Origin: Saprospiraceae bacterium | GTDB lineage: Bacteria; Bacteroidota; Bacteroidia; Chitinophagales; Saprospiraceae | Assembly (NCBI GenBank): GCA_016717145.1 | Contig: JADKGD010000018.1 | Location: forward strand, 29,178-93,177 | Direction: 5' to 3' | Length of the DNA: 64,000 bases | In this document: in pieces, positions 18,710 to 29,300 of the stretch | Position numbering within the stretch: the stretch's first letter is position 1 | How the letters are laid out: every line of letters starts with the position of its first letter | The notes under the pieces: model-generated | The model's input: only the letters and a program-made list of their open reading frames with translations | What the model was told of the DNA's origin: nothing | Database searches by the model: none | Made by a program: the position numbers and the translations under genes

Positions 18710-19696
18710 CTAGACTTTTCTGTACATGACTTCTTTAACAGCCTTAATGACCTTGGCAGTGGTAGGCAGATATTCATCCAGAAAAGTTGGTGCATATGGA
18801 AGAGATGTATCAGCAGAATTAACCCTTGTAACCGGTGCGTCAAGATAATCAAATGCATATTTCTGAATCTCATAAGCGATTTCGGATGATACGCCCGCAA
18901 ATGGCCAACATTCATCAACTACAACAACTCTGTTTGTTTTTTTGACAGATTCAACAATAGTTTTATAATCCAGTGGCCTTATTGTACGTAAATCAATAAC
19001 CTCAGCAGAAATACCTTGTTTTTCGAGTTCGATAGCAGCTTCTTTGACTACTTCCATCATTTTATTGTATGAAACTATGGTTACGTCCGTACCTTCTCTT
19101 CTTATAGCGGCTTTGCCGATAGGGACAAGGTAATCACCATCTGGAATCTCTCCTTTCAAGCCATAAAAAGATTCTGATTCCATCATACATACCGGATCAT
19201 TGTCGCGGATCGCTGATTTAAGTAAACCCTTGGCATCGGCAGGATCAATACATGACACGACTTTTATACCTGGAATATTGGCCATCCAGCTTTCAAAAGT
19301 TTGAGAATGCTGTTGTGCCAACTGACCTGCTGAACCTGAAGGGCCTCTGAACACTATCGGGCATTGAAATTGTCCGGCGGACTGAGACAGTGTTTTGGCT
19401 GCATTATTTACGATCTGATCAAAAGCCAAAACGGCAAAATTCCAGGTCATAAATTCAATGATCGGTCTGAGCCCATTCATGGCTGCTCCAACTCCAATTC
19501 CTGTAAACCCTAATTCTGCTATTGGAGTGTCAATAACCCTTCTGGGACCAAATTCGTCAAGCATACCTTTGCTTACTTTGTAGGCACCATTGTATTCGGC
19601 TACTTCTTCGCCCATGAGAAAAACATTATCATCTCTACGCATCTCTTCTGACATTGCTTCTCCTAATGCATCTCTTAAAGTTAAAATTCTGGACAT
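18710..19696 (-). CDS. pdhB: Pyruvate dehydrogenase E1 component, beta subunit
   Basis: 328 residues, matching PdhB of split alpha/beta E1 enzymes. Motifs include LRDALGEAMSEEMRRDDNVF with the thiamine-diphosphate-activating Glu region, GEEVAEYNGAYKVSKGM, DTPIAELGFTGIGVGAAMNG, and DLRTIRPLDYKTIVESVKKT in the C-terminal transketolase domain. With the E1 alpha subunit (not in this window) it decarboxylates pyruvate in the pyruvate dehydrogenase complex. A TAnnTTTG box lies 35 bases upstream. Confidence 0.96.
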   Translation of the reverse strand: MSRILTLRDALGEAMSEEMRRDDNVFLMGEEVAEYNGAYKVSKGMLDEFGPRRVIDTPIAELGFTGIGVGAAMNGLRPIIEFMTWNFAVLAFDQIVNNAAKTLSQSAGQFQCPIVFRGPSGSAGQLAQQHSQTFESWMANIPGIKVVSCIDPADAKGLLKSAIRDNDPVCMMESESFYGLKGEIPDGDYLVPIGKAAIRREGTDVTIVSYNKMMEVVKEAAIELEKQGISAEVIDLRTIRPLDYKTIVESVKKTNRVVVVDECWPFAGVSSEIAYEIQKYAFDYLDAPVTRVNSADTSLPYAPTFLDEYLPTTAKVIKAVKEVMYRKV

Positions 19697-19730
19697 ATAT
19701 AAACTGTATGATATTTTTATTAAATCACCG

Positions 19731-19738
19731 CAAAAGTA
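19731..19738 (-). promoter_or_regulatory. Promoter -7 box of pdhB
   Basis: The minus strand reads TACTTTTG (TAnnTTTG), 34 bases before the pdhB ATG. Confidence 0.5.
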
Positions 19739-19978
19739 AATAAAATATTACTGAATATCACACAGACTTTAAAATCAAATGTCATGTTTATAAAAATTGG
19801 GCTCATTAATCCTAAATTAGCGAGTGCTTTCAAACAATTATCATCAGATATACGTTATGGTGGTCAAAGTGCATATAAGCTGACATAAAACAAGGTAATC
19901 ATAGATGGTGACAGAAACAACAAGACTTTGTGTTTATAAATCTTTAATCAGTAATTTAGTGTTAAAAAATGACATACA

Positions 19979-19986
19979 TAAATTTG
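19979..19986 (+). promoter_or_regulatory. Possible promoter -7 box of the thioredoxin genes
   Basis: TAAATTTG matches TAnnTTTG, but it ends only five bases before the preferred ATG at 19992. If used, the mRNA would be almost leaderless. Confidence 0.3.
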
Positions 19987-19991
19987 GATTT

Positions 19992-20515
19992 ATGACAAAT
20001 CGGAATAGGGATTTCAAAAAAATATTTAAACACAAATTTTTAATTGCCTTTATTTTTGTGGTGGGGCAGTTCAGTATCAATGGACAACAAATACATGTTT
20101 TCAATACCTTTGAAGAACTTGAATCCGCACTTTTTAAACAAAATGACACAACTTATGTCATAAATTTTGGGCAACCTGGTGTAAGCCCTGCGTAAAAGAA
20201 TTGCCATATTTTGAGCAGTTACATATAAAAAATAAGGATCAACGTATAAAAGTGATATTGGTAAGCCTTGATTTTAAAAAACAACTGGAATCAAAACTTC
20301 GGCCATTTTTAGCCTCGGAAAAAATAACGGCCGATGTGTTTTTGCTTGATGATAAGGACTACAATCGTTGGCTGGCAAAAGTTGACGAATTCTGGTCAGG
20401 ATCTATACCTTCAACTTTACTGATTAAGGGTAAAAAGAGGTTGTTTACGGAACAAGAATTTGACCATTATGACGCACTTAAAGATTATGTTTTTTCATTT
20501 ATTAATCAACCATAA
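19992..20515 (+). CDS. TlpA-like thioredoxin-fold protein (frameshift at the active site)
   Basis: Two frames join into about 174 residues. The first, from ATG 19992, has a signal peptide or anchor (HKFLIAFIFVVGQFSINGQQ) and breaks off at VINFGQPGV. The second starts with ELPYFEQL and runs through the thioredoxin fold, including IPSTLLIKGKK with the cis-Pro. Adding one T to the TTTT run near 20168 gives NFWATWCKPCVKELPYF, a normal WCxxC redox site. The break is therefore a one-base homopolymer deletion at the catalytic motif. It should act in the periplasm as a thiol-disulfide oxidoreductase, and it lies ten bases before a second thioredoxin-fold gene, forming a pair. Confidence 0.82.
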
Positions 20516-20525
20516 ATAGTTATAT

Positions 20526-21128
20526 ATGCATATTTTAACGCAGCTTGTATTGTTACTTACATTTACTTTTAATGGAAATTTTATTACTATCTTAAACGGC
20601 TATAAACCCGGCGATAAGGCATCTGATTTTAGTTTGAAGTCAGTTGATGGCAAAACATATTCATTATCCAATTATAAGGATGCAAAAGGGTTTATCATTG
20701 TTTTTACTTGCAATTCGTGCCCGTTTGCTGTCATGTATGAAGACAGAATAAATGATTTGGCAAAAAAATACAGGTCACAAGGTTATGTCCTTCTGGCCAT
20801 TAACCCCAATGATCCAAGTGTCAAACCTGATGATAGCTATGAAATGATGCAGCAAAGAACAAAAGAAAAAGGATTTGTTTTTCCTTATTTATTTGATGAA
20901 GGGCAAAAAGTATATCCGGTTTTTGGAGCTACAAAAACACCCCATGTTTTTTTACTTGATAGAAGTCATGTTGTAAAGTATGTTGGGGCGATTGATAATA
21001 ATGCCGAAGATGCAGCTCAGGTAAGCGAAAAATATCTTGAGAATGCCATTGCTGCCCTTGAAAAAGGTTTGGACCCTAATCCTGCTTCAACAAAAGCAAT
21101 AGGCTGCAGCATAAAAGTCAGAAAATAA
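20526..21128 (+). CDS. Redoxin/AhpC-TSA-like thioredoxin family protein
   Basis: A 200-residue protein with an N-terminal signal peptide (ILTQLVLLLTFTFNGNF), so periplasmic or exported. The fold begins at GYKPGDKASDFSLKSVDGK. The active-site region FTCNSCPFAVMYEDR has the CxxC of the thioredoxin-family redoxins that take part in thiol redox chemistry, followed by GATKTPHVFLLD with the cis-Pro. The length is usual for the family. It lies ten bases after the TlpA-like gene, so the two are probably co-transcribed and may share a role in periplasmic redox repair or cytochrome maturation (inference). Confidence 0.88.
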   Translation: MHILTQLVLLLTFTFNGNFITILNGYKPGDKASDFSLKSVDGKTYSLSNYKDAKGFIIVFTCNSCPFAVMYEDRINDLAKKYRSQGYVLLAINPNDPSVKPDDSYEMMQQRTKEKGFVFPYLFDEGQKVYPVFGATKTPHVFLLDRSHVVKYVGAIDNNAEDAAQVSEKYLENAIAALEKGLDPNPASTKAIGCSIKVRK

Positions 21129-21294
21129 TGAACCTTTGCTAAGTTGTTGAATTTGTTTGATTTGCGGATTTGTATAAAGGGCTAAAATTCTTTGAAAAGC
21201 AACCCATTTAATCATTCAGGTTTGTGATGTTTGTTTTATGTGGATTTCTTCAGAATAAAGTCTAATACGGAATTTGGATTTAATGATTTGAATA

Positions 21295-21777
21295 TTACGC
21301 CTTTCTTTTAAAAGACCAGGTGATGAATATCTTTGCCACCTCGTCTCCTGAGGGATTTACACCTATTGACTCCATGGTGATTTGACCTGTGTCTCCTTTT
21401 TTGGACAATGAATCCAAAAGAACCATCAACTCCTTTCCCTGATTGCAAGAAAAAGTAATGGTCGAATCAGCTTTCTTTACAAATTCTGCTTTTAAACCTA
21501 CAGCAAGCATGGCATGGGGAACTCTACCTGCTAAAAACATTTGACATAATGCGCCAGTTGACAGCTCCCCTGCTCCAGCAAGCGCAGCAAAATAAATTGA
21601 TTTGAAAGGGTTTTGTGTTCTCCACGAATATGGAATAGTCACTTGACATGATGTTTGGTCAATATGAATTACTTTAATATTCCACCAAATGACCGAAGGT
21701 AATTTTCGTATCATGCCATATAAAAACGACCAATAATTGAGCACATTTTTTTTGTATTTAACAGCTGCTGAGTCCAT
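21295..21777 (-). CDS. DUF4442 hot-dog fold protein
   Basis: A 160-residue protein similar to the DUF4442/thioesterase-like hot-dog family: TQNPFKSIYFAALAGAGELSTGAL is the central helix region, and VGLKAEFVKKADSTITFSC and the FITWSFKRK end are its beta strands. The family probably binds acyl-CoA-like ligands, but the reaction is not known. It starts 36 bases after the cobalamin adenosyltransferase gene on the same strand, so co-transcription is likely. It converges with the redoxin gene across a 166-base gap with no gene. Confidence 0.8.
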   Translation of the reverse strand: MDSAAVKYKKNVLNYWSFLYGMIRKLPSVIWWNIKVIHIDQTSCQVTIPYSWRTQNPFKSIYFAALAGAGELSTGALCQMFLAGRVPHAMLAVGLKAEFVKKADSTITFSCNQGKELMVLLDSLSKKGDTGQITMESIGVNPSGDEVAKIFITWSFKRKA

Positions 21778-21813
21778 GATTTTATTTAATTATAATTGAT
21801 TAAAGTTACACCA

Positions 21814-22365
21814 CTATCTTGAAATCCAGATTATTTCTTTGACATTTTCTATGTGCGCCAGCCATCTTGAAAGAACAAAAAAGTAATCAGACAATCTATT
21901 TAAATAAATTTCAATATATTGATCCACAGGCGATTCCCTATTCAAAGTCACTACCCTGCGTTCTGCCCTTCTGCATATCGTGCGACAAATATGAGCGTAA
22001 GAAACAGAAAGACTACCACCAGGCAAAATGAAATTTTTTAATGGTGCCAGATCATAATCCATGTTATCCATTGACTTTTCAAGCAACTGTACATCTTCCT
22101 CTGAAATGTCAGGTGTTATCATTTGTTTTTCGGGATCTGAAGCCAGATTGGAGCCGATCGTAAACAGCCGATTCTGAATGACAATCAGGATCTGTATCTG
22201 ATCCTCATCAGACACAGATGTAAGCAGTAGACCAATAAATGAATTCAGTTCATCTACTGTGCCATAAGCTTCAATTCTGATATCATCTTTATGAATCCGC
22301 TTGCCGCCAAATAATGATGTGGTCCCTTCATCTCCTGTTTTGGTATAAATTTTCATTTTCTGCAT
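21814..22365 (-). CDS. ATP:cob(I)alamin adenosyltransferase, PduO type
   Basis: A 183-residue protein opening with KIYTKTGDEGTTSLFGGKR, the ATP-binding signature of PduO-type adenosyltransferases. It also has EAYGTVDELNSFIG, ILPGGSLSVSYAHICRTICR and YLNRLSDYFFVLSRW. It moves adenosyl from ATP to cob(I)alamin, making coenzyme B12 for enzymes such as methylmalonyl-CoA mutase. An internal Met four residues in (MKIYTK) is an equally good start. It is followed by the DUF4442 gene. Confidence 0.95.
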   Translation of the reverse strand: MQKMKIYTKTGDEGTTSLFGGKRIHKDDIRIEAYGTVDELNSFIGLLLTSVSDEDQIQILIVIQNRLFTIGSNLASDPEKQMITPDISEEDVQLLEKSMDNMDYDLAPLKNFILPGGSLSVSYAHICRTICRRAERRVVTLNRESPVDQYIEIYLNRLSDYFFVLSRWLAHIENVKEIIWISR

Positions 22366-22546
22366 TTATTTTTATTGGCAAACCCAGAAACCAAGCTATA
22401 GTCATCATGTTTATACTGCGGACTACTATTTTTTAAATACACGCTCAAAGCCGCAAGGTTTCTTATTAAGGTGCTAAGGTAATTAAAAAGATAAATTATA
22501 TTTAAAACGATTTTTATTATAATTCATATACACCATTTCTATCTGT

Positions 22547-22554
22547 TATCTTTG
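22547..22554 (+). promoter_or_regulatory. Promoter -7 box of ppa
   Basis: TATCTTTG (TAnnTTTG) lies 17 bases before the ppa ATG and is followed by the GCA often seen after this box. Confidence 0.5.
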
Positions 22555-22570
22555 CACAAATAACAAAATC

Positions 22571-23200
22571 ATGACAAACATTTACAAGTTGCATCCCTGG
22601 CATGGGGTTGAAAAAGGTGAAGAGGCTCCGGAGTTAGTAACTGCTTTTATTGAAATCATACCCAGTGACACTGTAAAATACGAAATTGATAAACAATCAG
22701 GCTACCTCAAAGTGGATAGACCACAAAAATTCAGTAATATCGTACCCGCTTTGTACGGATTTATTCCACAAACTTACTGTGCTGAAGCTCTTGCAAATGT
22801 AAATATGAAGCATACAGGAAGAGTTGGCATAAAAGGCGATGGTGACCCGCTAGATATTCTTGTACTTACAGAAAGAGAAATTACCCATGGAGATATTCTG
22901 GTAAGGGCTATTCCCATCGGAGGGTTCAGACTGGTAGATAATAATGAAGCAGACGATAAAATAATAGCTGTCTTAAAGAATGATGATGTGTATGGCCAAT
23001 GGAAAGATATTTCAGATGTACCAACGCCTATCATCAACAGGCTTAAGCATTATTTTTTAACATACAAACAGATGCCGGATAAAAAGCCAACCTGTATTAT
23101 AGACGAAGTATATGGCCGATCTGCATCATATGAAGTGATTCAGGCAAGTGCTGTTGATTATGAAAATCATTATGGAAAAAACTCAGCCCATAATAAATAA
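22571..23200 (+). CDS. ppa: Inorganic pyrophosphatase (soluble family I)
   Basis: 209 residues. YGFIPQTYC and the signature GDGDPLDILVLTE (the metal-binding DxDPxD of family I pyrophosphatases) are present, as are VLKNDDVYGQWKDI and the C-terminal YKQMPDKK. It hydrolyses pyrophosphate from biosynthesis, in the cytoplasm with Mg2+. It is a single gene with its own promoter box. Confidence 0.96.
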   Translation: MTNIYKLHPWHGVEKGEEAPELVTAFIEIIPSDTVKYEIDKQSGYLKVDRPQKFSNIVPALYGFIPQTYCAEALANVNMKHTGRVGIKGDGDPLDILVLTEREITHGDILVRAIPIGGFRLVDNNEADDKIIAVLKNDDVYGQWKDISDVPTPIINRLKHYFLTYKQMPDKKPTCIIDEVYGRSASYEVIQASAVDYENHYGKNSAHNK

Positions 23201-23258
23201 ATGATGTGCTTATTTTAATTGTTGACTGCGATTTAAAGACTAATTAATATCATTGAAT

Positions 23259-23290
23259 AGACTCAGGCAAATAAATATCTGCCTGGGTCT
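23259..23290. terminator. Stem-loop between ppa and the first giant gene
   Basis: An 11-bp stem (23259-23269 with 23280-23290, one G-T wobble) with a 10-base loop lies between the convergent ppa and adhesin stops. It has no T-run, so it is a weak, possibly bidirectional terminator. Confidence 0.35.
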
Positions 23291-23317
23291 ACCAAGCAAC
23301 GGATGTGCATGCTACCT

Positions 23318-26300
23318 TTATCTTATGACGGTAACATCTCCTGTTACTACATCTTCAAACACATTTTCATCCTCATCGAGGGCTTTATATGTAAAAATAA
23401 ATACGTACACGCCTAATTCCACAGGCTTGCCATTCCATGTTCCATCCCATTGATCCAATCCATTATTAGATTTGTACACCAGATTCCCCCATCTGTCATA
23501 GATAGATATTTTTGAAGAAATCACGCAACTGGTTTCTTTAATTTGAAATACATTATTTCCTGAGGTTGAGCTCAAATTAATGATATTAGGATGGAAAATT
23601 TTGCAACAGAAATTTTTGATCACTACCTCATCGCTGGACTCACAACCTTCATCATTAGTAACCGTCACCGAATAAGTTCCCTTATTATTTATGATCATTT
23701 TATCACCAGTTGAACCATCACTCCAGTCTATGGAATTAAACTCACCTTCAGCATAAATATTTACATCACCATCCAATTCACAAATGGTTGAATCAGAACC
23801 TATATTTATAGCAGGCAATTTATTTACCCGAACCTCAATTTCCAAAGGATCAGAATCAATTTTACATGTCTCTACTACTTGTGTTACTGTCACCATATAA
23901 GACCCTGGTGCTGTTGGAATCAAGTAATTTTGACCGGGTCCAGTTGTATTATGCAAGCCTGAATGGTCTGATGAAGACTTCCATGTAAATAAAGCTCCAG
24001 GCAAACCATTTACTTTCAAATTAATTGTGTCCCCCAGGCAAATAGGCTTTGGCGTCTCTCCACTCATAAATGGTGATTCTAAAGACCTTGTAATTTTGAT
24101 ACTTACAATATTGCTGGTGTCATTACATGAAACGGGTAATAAAGTACTAAATAGTCTTCTAAACCTATGAAGCCCCATATTTAGTAAACCAGTAGTATAA
24201 TTTTTTGATTTATTATTACCAATTGCTTCTTTAAACTCTTCTTTGTCAAAACTATGTTGCCATAGGTAAACTCCTTCAACGGGAGTTGCATCCTCTCCTT
24301 CTATCAGGACGTCACTGACTTCTTCACAAAATACTGAAGGTACAGGTTTTATAATGCTGTTATTTTCAATTTTGCAGGCGCATTCATTTTTAACATTTAA
24401 ACTCAATGTGTCGCTGCAACCTTTATTTAACAATACAAGTTCGTATAATCCAGGAGAAGTGAAGTTGCTTACTACAGTAGACCCATCGCTCTTTTTTTCT
24501 ATTTTTGCAGAACCATCGGTTTTGCCAAAACTCCAGTCTCCTTCCTTATCTTTTGTTAAAATGACTTCATTAAATTTGTAGCAATCAAGTTCTACGTCAG
24601 GACCTGCATCAGGTTTTGCATTTACAACCACTTCTTTGTTTGCAGTTGCAGAACATCCATTTGCATCAAACACAGTTACAGAATAAGTCCCGGCTTTAGT
24701 AACTGCTATACTTTTGTTGTCTCGCCATTTGTCCAGGTAAATGACGCGCCTCCCTGAGCTTTAATAATACCAATTTCTCCCTTACATATTTCAAAGTCAC
24801 AAATTATATTTGCGTTTGGCAATGCATTGACAGATAAAACTTTTTTAGCTGAAGATTTACAACCATTTTGATCAGTAACAGTAACCGTATATTCAGCTGT
24901 TGCTGTCACATTTATAGTCCTTGTTGTAGCACCATTACTCCATAAATAAGTATTTCCGATTGATGATGTAAAGATTGTTGATTGCCCCTGACAAATTTTG
25001 TCATTGCCAGTAATGTCCACAATCGGTAAAGCATTTAAGATTAAATTTTTAGAAACAATATCGCTACAACCTGAATTTGAAGAAACAGTTACCGTGTATG
25101 AAGCGGCTGCTGAAACAGTGATTGAATTACTTGTTTCACCATTATTCCATATATATTTGTCTCCACCGGATGCCGAAAAAGTAGCTGTAGAACCAATACA
25201 AATTTCTGATACGCCTATGATGGAAGCTATTGGCTTTGCGTTAACTTTTAGTGTTTCTGTCGCTTCAGCTTTACAACCATTCGCGTCTGTTACAGTAACC
25301 GTTACTGTTTTAGCAGTCGTCAATTTGATCGCTGATGTCGTTTCGTTTGTACTCCATAAGTACGCGTTTCCACCACTTGCCGTGAAGATACTCTCCTCAC
25401 CAACACATATTTCTTTATCACCACTAATGATTGCCGTTGGCAATGGATTGATGGATAATAATCTTGTTCCTACAGCGTCACATCCGCTTGCATCCGTTAC
25501 TGTAACACTATATGTGCCTGCTGTACTTACTGTAATGCTTGCTGTAGTGCCTAAGCCGCCACTCCATAGGTACTTTGTACCGCCAATTGCTGTGAATGTA
25601 CTTGACTCTCCCTGACATACATCCTGATCACCTGTTATAGTGGCCGTAGGATTATTATTGATACTCAATGTCTTTGTTGCTACATCTGTACAACCACCAT
25701 TTCCGGTCACTGTAACGGTATAGATACCAGCTGCATTTACCGTAATAGACGCTGTCTTAACACCATTGTTCCATTCGTATGTACTTCCTCCTGTAGCTGT
25801 GTATGTTGTCGCTGATCCAGTACAAATTTCTGTGGCACCATCGATATTGGCTGTTGGTTTGACATTTACTGTTAAAGTTTCTGACACATTGTTTTTACAA
25901 CCATTCACGTCTGTAACTGTAACCGTTACTGTTTTAGCAGTCGCCAATTTGATCGCTGATGTCGTTTCGTTTGTACTCCATAAGTATGCGTTTCCACCAC
26001 TTGCCGTGAAGATACTCTCCTCACCGGCACATATTTCTTTATCTCCACTTATGATTGCCGTTGGCAAGGCATTGATGGTTAAAATTCTTGTCCCTACAGC
26101 GTCACATCCGCTTGCATCCGTTACTGTAACACTATATGTGCCTGCTGTACTTACTGTAATGCTTGCTGTAGTGCCTAAGCCACCACTCCATAGGTACTTT
26201 GTACCGCCAATTGCTGTGAATGTACTTGACTCTCCTGACATACATCCTGATCACCTGTTATAGTGGCCGTAGGATTATTATTGATACTCAATGTCTTTGT

Positions 26301-29300
26301 TGCTACATCTGTACAACCACCATTTCCGGTCACTGTAACGGTATAGCTACCAGCTGCATTTACCGTAATAGACGCTGTCTTAACACCATTGTTCCATTCG
26401 TATGCACTTCCTCCTGTCGCTGTGTATGTTGTCGTTGATCCAGTACAAATTTCTGTGGCACCATCGATATTGGCTGTTGGTTTGACATTTACTGTTAAAG
26501 TTTCTGACACATTGTTTTTACAACCATTCACGTCTGTAACTGTAACCGTTACTGTTTTAGCAGTCGCCAATTTGATCGCTGATGTCGTTTCGTTTGTACT
26601 CCATAAGTATGCGTTTCCACCACTTGCCGTGAAGATACTCTCCTCACCGGCACATATTTCTTTATCACCACTTATGATTGCGGTTGGCAATGGATTGATG
26701 GATAATACTCTTGTTCCTACAGCGTCATCCGCTTGCATCCGTTACTGTAACACTATATGTGCCTGCTGTACTTACTGTAATGCTTGCTGTAGTGCCTAAG
26801 CCGCCACTCCATAGGTACTTTGTACCGCCAATTGCTGTGAATGTACTTGACTCTCCCTGACATACATCCTGATCACCTGTTATAGTGGCCGTAGGATTAT
26901 TATTGATACTCAATGTCTTTGTTGCTACATCTGTACAACCACCATTTCCGGTCACTGTAACGGTATAGCTACCAGCTGCATTTACCGTAACAGACGCTGT
27001 CTTAACACCATTGTTCCATTCGTATGCACTTCCTCCTGTCGCTGTGTATGTTGTCGCTGATCCAGTACAAATTTCTGTGGCACCATCGATATTGGCTGTT
27101 GGTTTGACATTTACTGTTAAAGTTTCTGAAACATTGTTTTTACAACCATTCACGTCTGTAACTGTAACCGTTACTGTTTTAGCAGTCGCCAATTTGATCG
27201 CTGATGTCGTTTCGTTTGTACTCCATAAGTATGCGTTTCCACCACTTGCCGTGAAGATACTCTCCTCACCGGCACATATTTCTTTATCTCCACTTATGAT
27301 TGCCGTTGGCAAGGCATTGATGGTTAAAATTCTTGTCCCTACAGCGTCACATCCGCTTGCATCTGTAACAGTAACCGTATATGGTCCTGCAGTGGATACT
27401 GTGATTGATGCAGTTGTCGCCGTTGTATTCCATTTATATGTACCCGTTCCTGCCGCGGTAAAGCATCACTTCCTCAAAACATACGTCCTGGGCACCACTA
27501 ATGGTCGCTACAGGTAGGCATTGATCTTTAATGTTTCATTTGCTGGCACTACAACCTTTGGCGTCCGTTACCCGTGTATGAGTGGCTGTCGTAACAACTA
27601 TTGATGCTGTCATTGTACTCCATTTGTATATCGTGCCGCCACTTGCCGTGAAAGTGCTGCTTCCTCCTGTACATACTTTCACCATTTATGGCCGGTTGGC
27701 AAAGGCATTGATGGTCAACGTTCTTGTTCCGACTACATCCGCTTTGCATCTGTACAGTAACCAAAGGTCCGGCAGTGGATACCTGATTGATGCAGCTGGC
27801 CGTTGTATTCCATTTATATGCACCCGTTCCTGCTGCGGTAAATGGATCACTACTTCCTCCAAAACATACCTCCCTGGGCACCACTAATGGTCGCTGGGTG
27901 AGGCATTGATCTTTAATGTTTCATTCGCTGTCGCACTGCAACCTTTAGCGTCCGTTACCGTAACTGTATACGTTGCTGCAGTAACAACTATTGATGCTGT
28001 CGTTTCATTTGTACTCCATTTGTATCGTGCCGCCACTTGCCGTGAAAGTACTCTTCCTCCTGTACATATTTCTTTTGCACCATTTATCGTTGCGGTTGGT
28101 AAGGCATTGATGGTCAACGTTCTTGTGCCTACTGCTTCATCCGCTTGCATCTGCAACAGTAACCGTATAAGGTCTGCTGGATACTGTGATTGATGCAGTT
28201 GTCGCCGTTGTATTCCATTTATATGTACCGTTCCTGCTGCGGTAAATACTTACTTCTCCAAACATACTCCTGGGCACCACTGATGGTCGCCGTAAGGAGG
28301 TGAGGTATTGATCTTTAAGGTTTCATTTGCTGTCACTACAACCTTTGGCGTCCGTTACCGTAACTGTATAGTACCAGCTGTTGTAATAACTAATGATGCT
28401 GTTTCCGTTGTACTCATTTGTATATCGTGCCGCCACTTGCCGAGAAAGTGCTGGTTCCTCCTGCGGTACAAATTTCTGTTGCACCATTTAGGGGTTGGTG
28501 AGCATTGATGGTCAACGTTCTTGTTCCGACTGCTTCACATCCGCTTGCATCTGGCATAACCGTATAGTCTGCAGTGGATACCGTGATGGAACGGCTGCGC
28601 CTTGTATTCCATTTATATGTACCCGTTCTGCTGGGTAAATACACTACTTCCAAAACATACCTCGCACAATGGTCGCGGTGAGGGCATTGATCTTTGGGGT
28701 TCATTTGCTGGCTGCAACCGGGTCCGTTACCGTAACTGTATATGTAGCAGCTTGTAACAACTATTGACGCTGTCGTTTCATTTTGTATTCCATTTTGTAT
28801 ATCGCGGCCACTTGCCGGAAAGTGCTGTTCTCCTGTATATTTCTTTTGCGCCATTTATGGTCGCGGTTGGCAAGTTGATGGTTCAAAACTTGTACCTATT
28901 GCTTCACGCTTGCATCTGTAACGGTAACCGTATATGGTCCTGCAGGGATACTGTGATTGATGCAGTTGTCGCCGTTGCCTTAATTCCATTGTGTGTTCCT
29001 GTGCGGTAAATACACTACTTCCAAACATACCCCTGGGCACCACTGATGGTCGCTCAGGAGATTGACTGTTAATGTTTCATTCGCTTGTCGCACTACAACC
29101 TTGGCGTCCGTTACCGTAACTGTATATGTGGCAGCTGTTGCATAACCCAGTGATGTCGTTTCATTTGTAGTCCATTTGTATATCGTGCCGCCACTTGCCG
29201 TGAAAGTGCTGCTTCCACCTGTACATATTTCTTTTGCACCATTTATGGTTGCGGTTGGCAAGGCATTGATGGTCAACGTTCTTGTTCCGACTGCTTTCAC

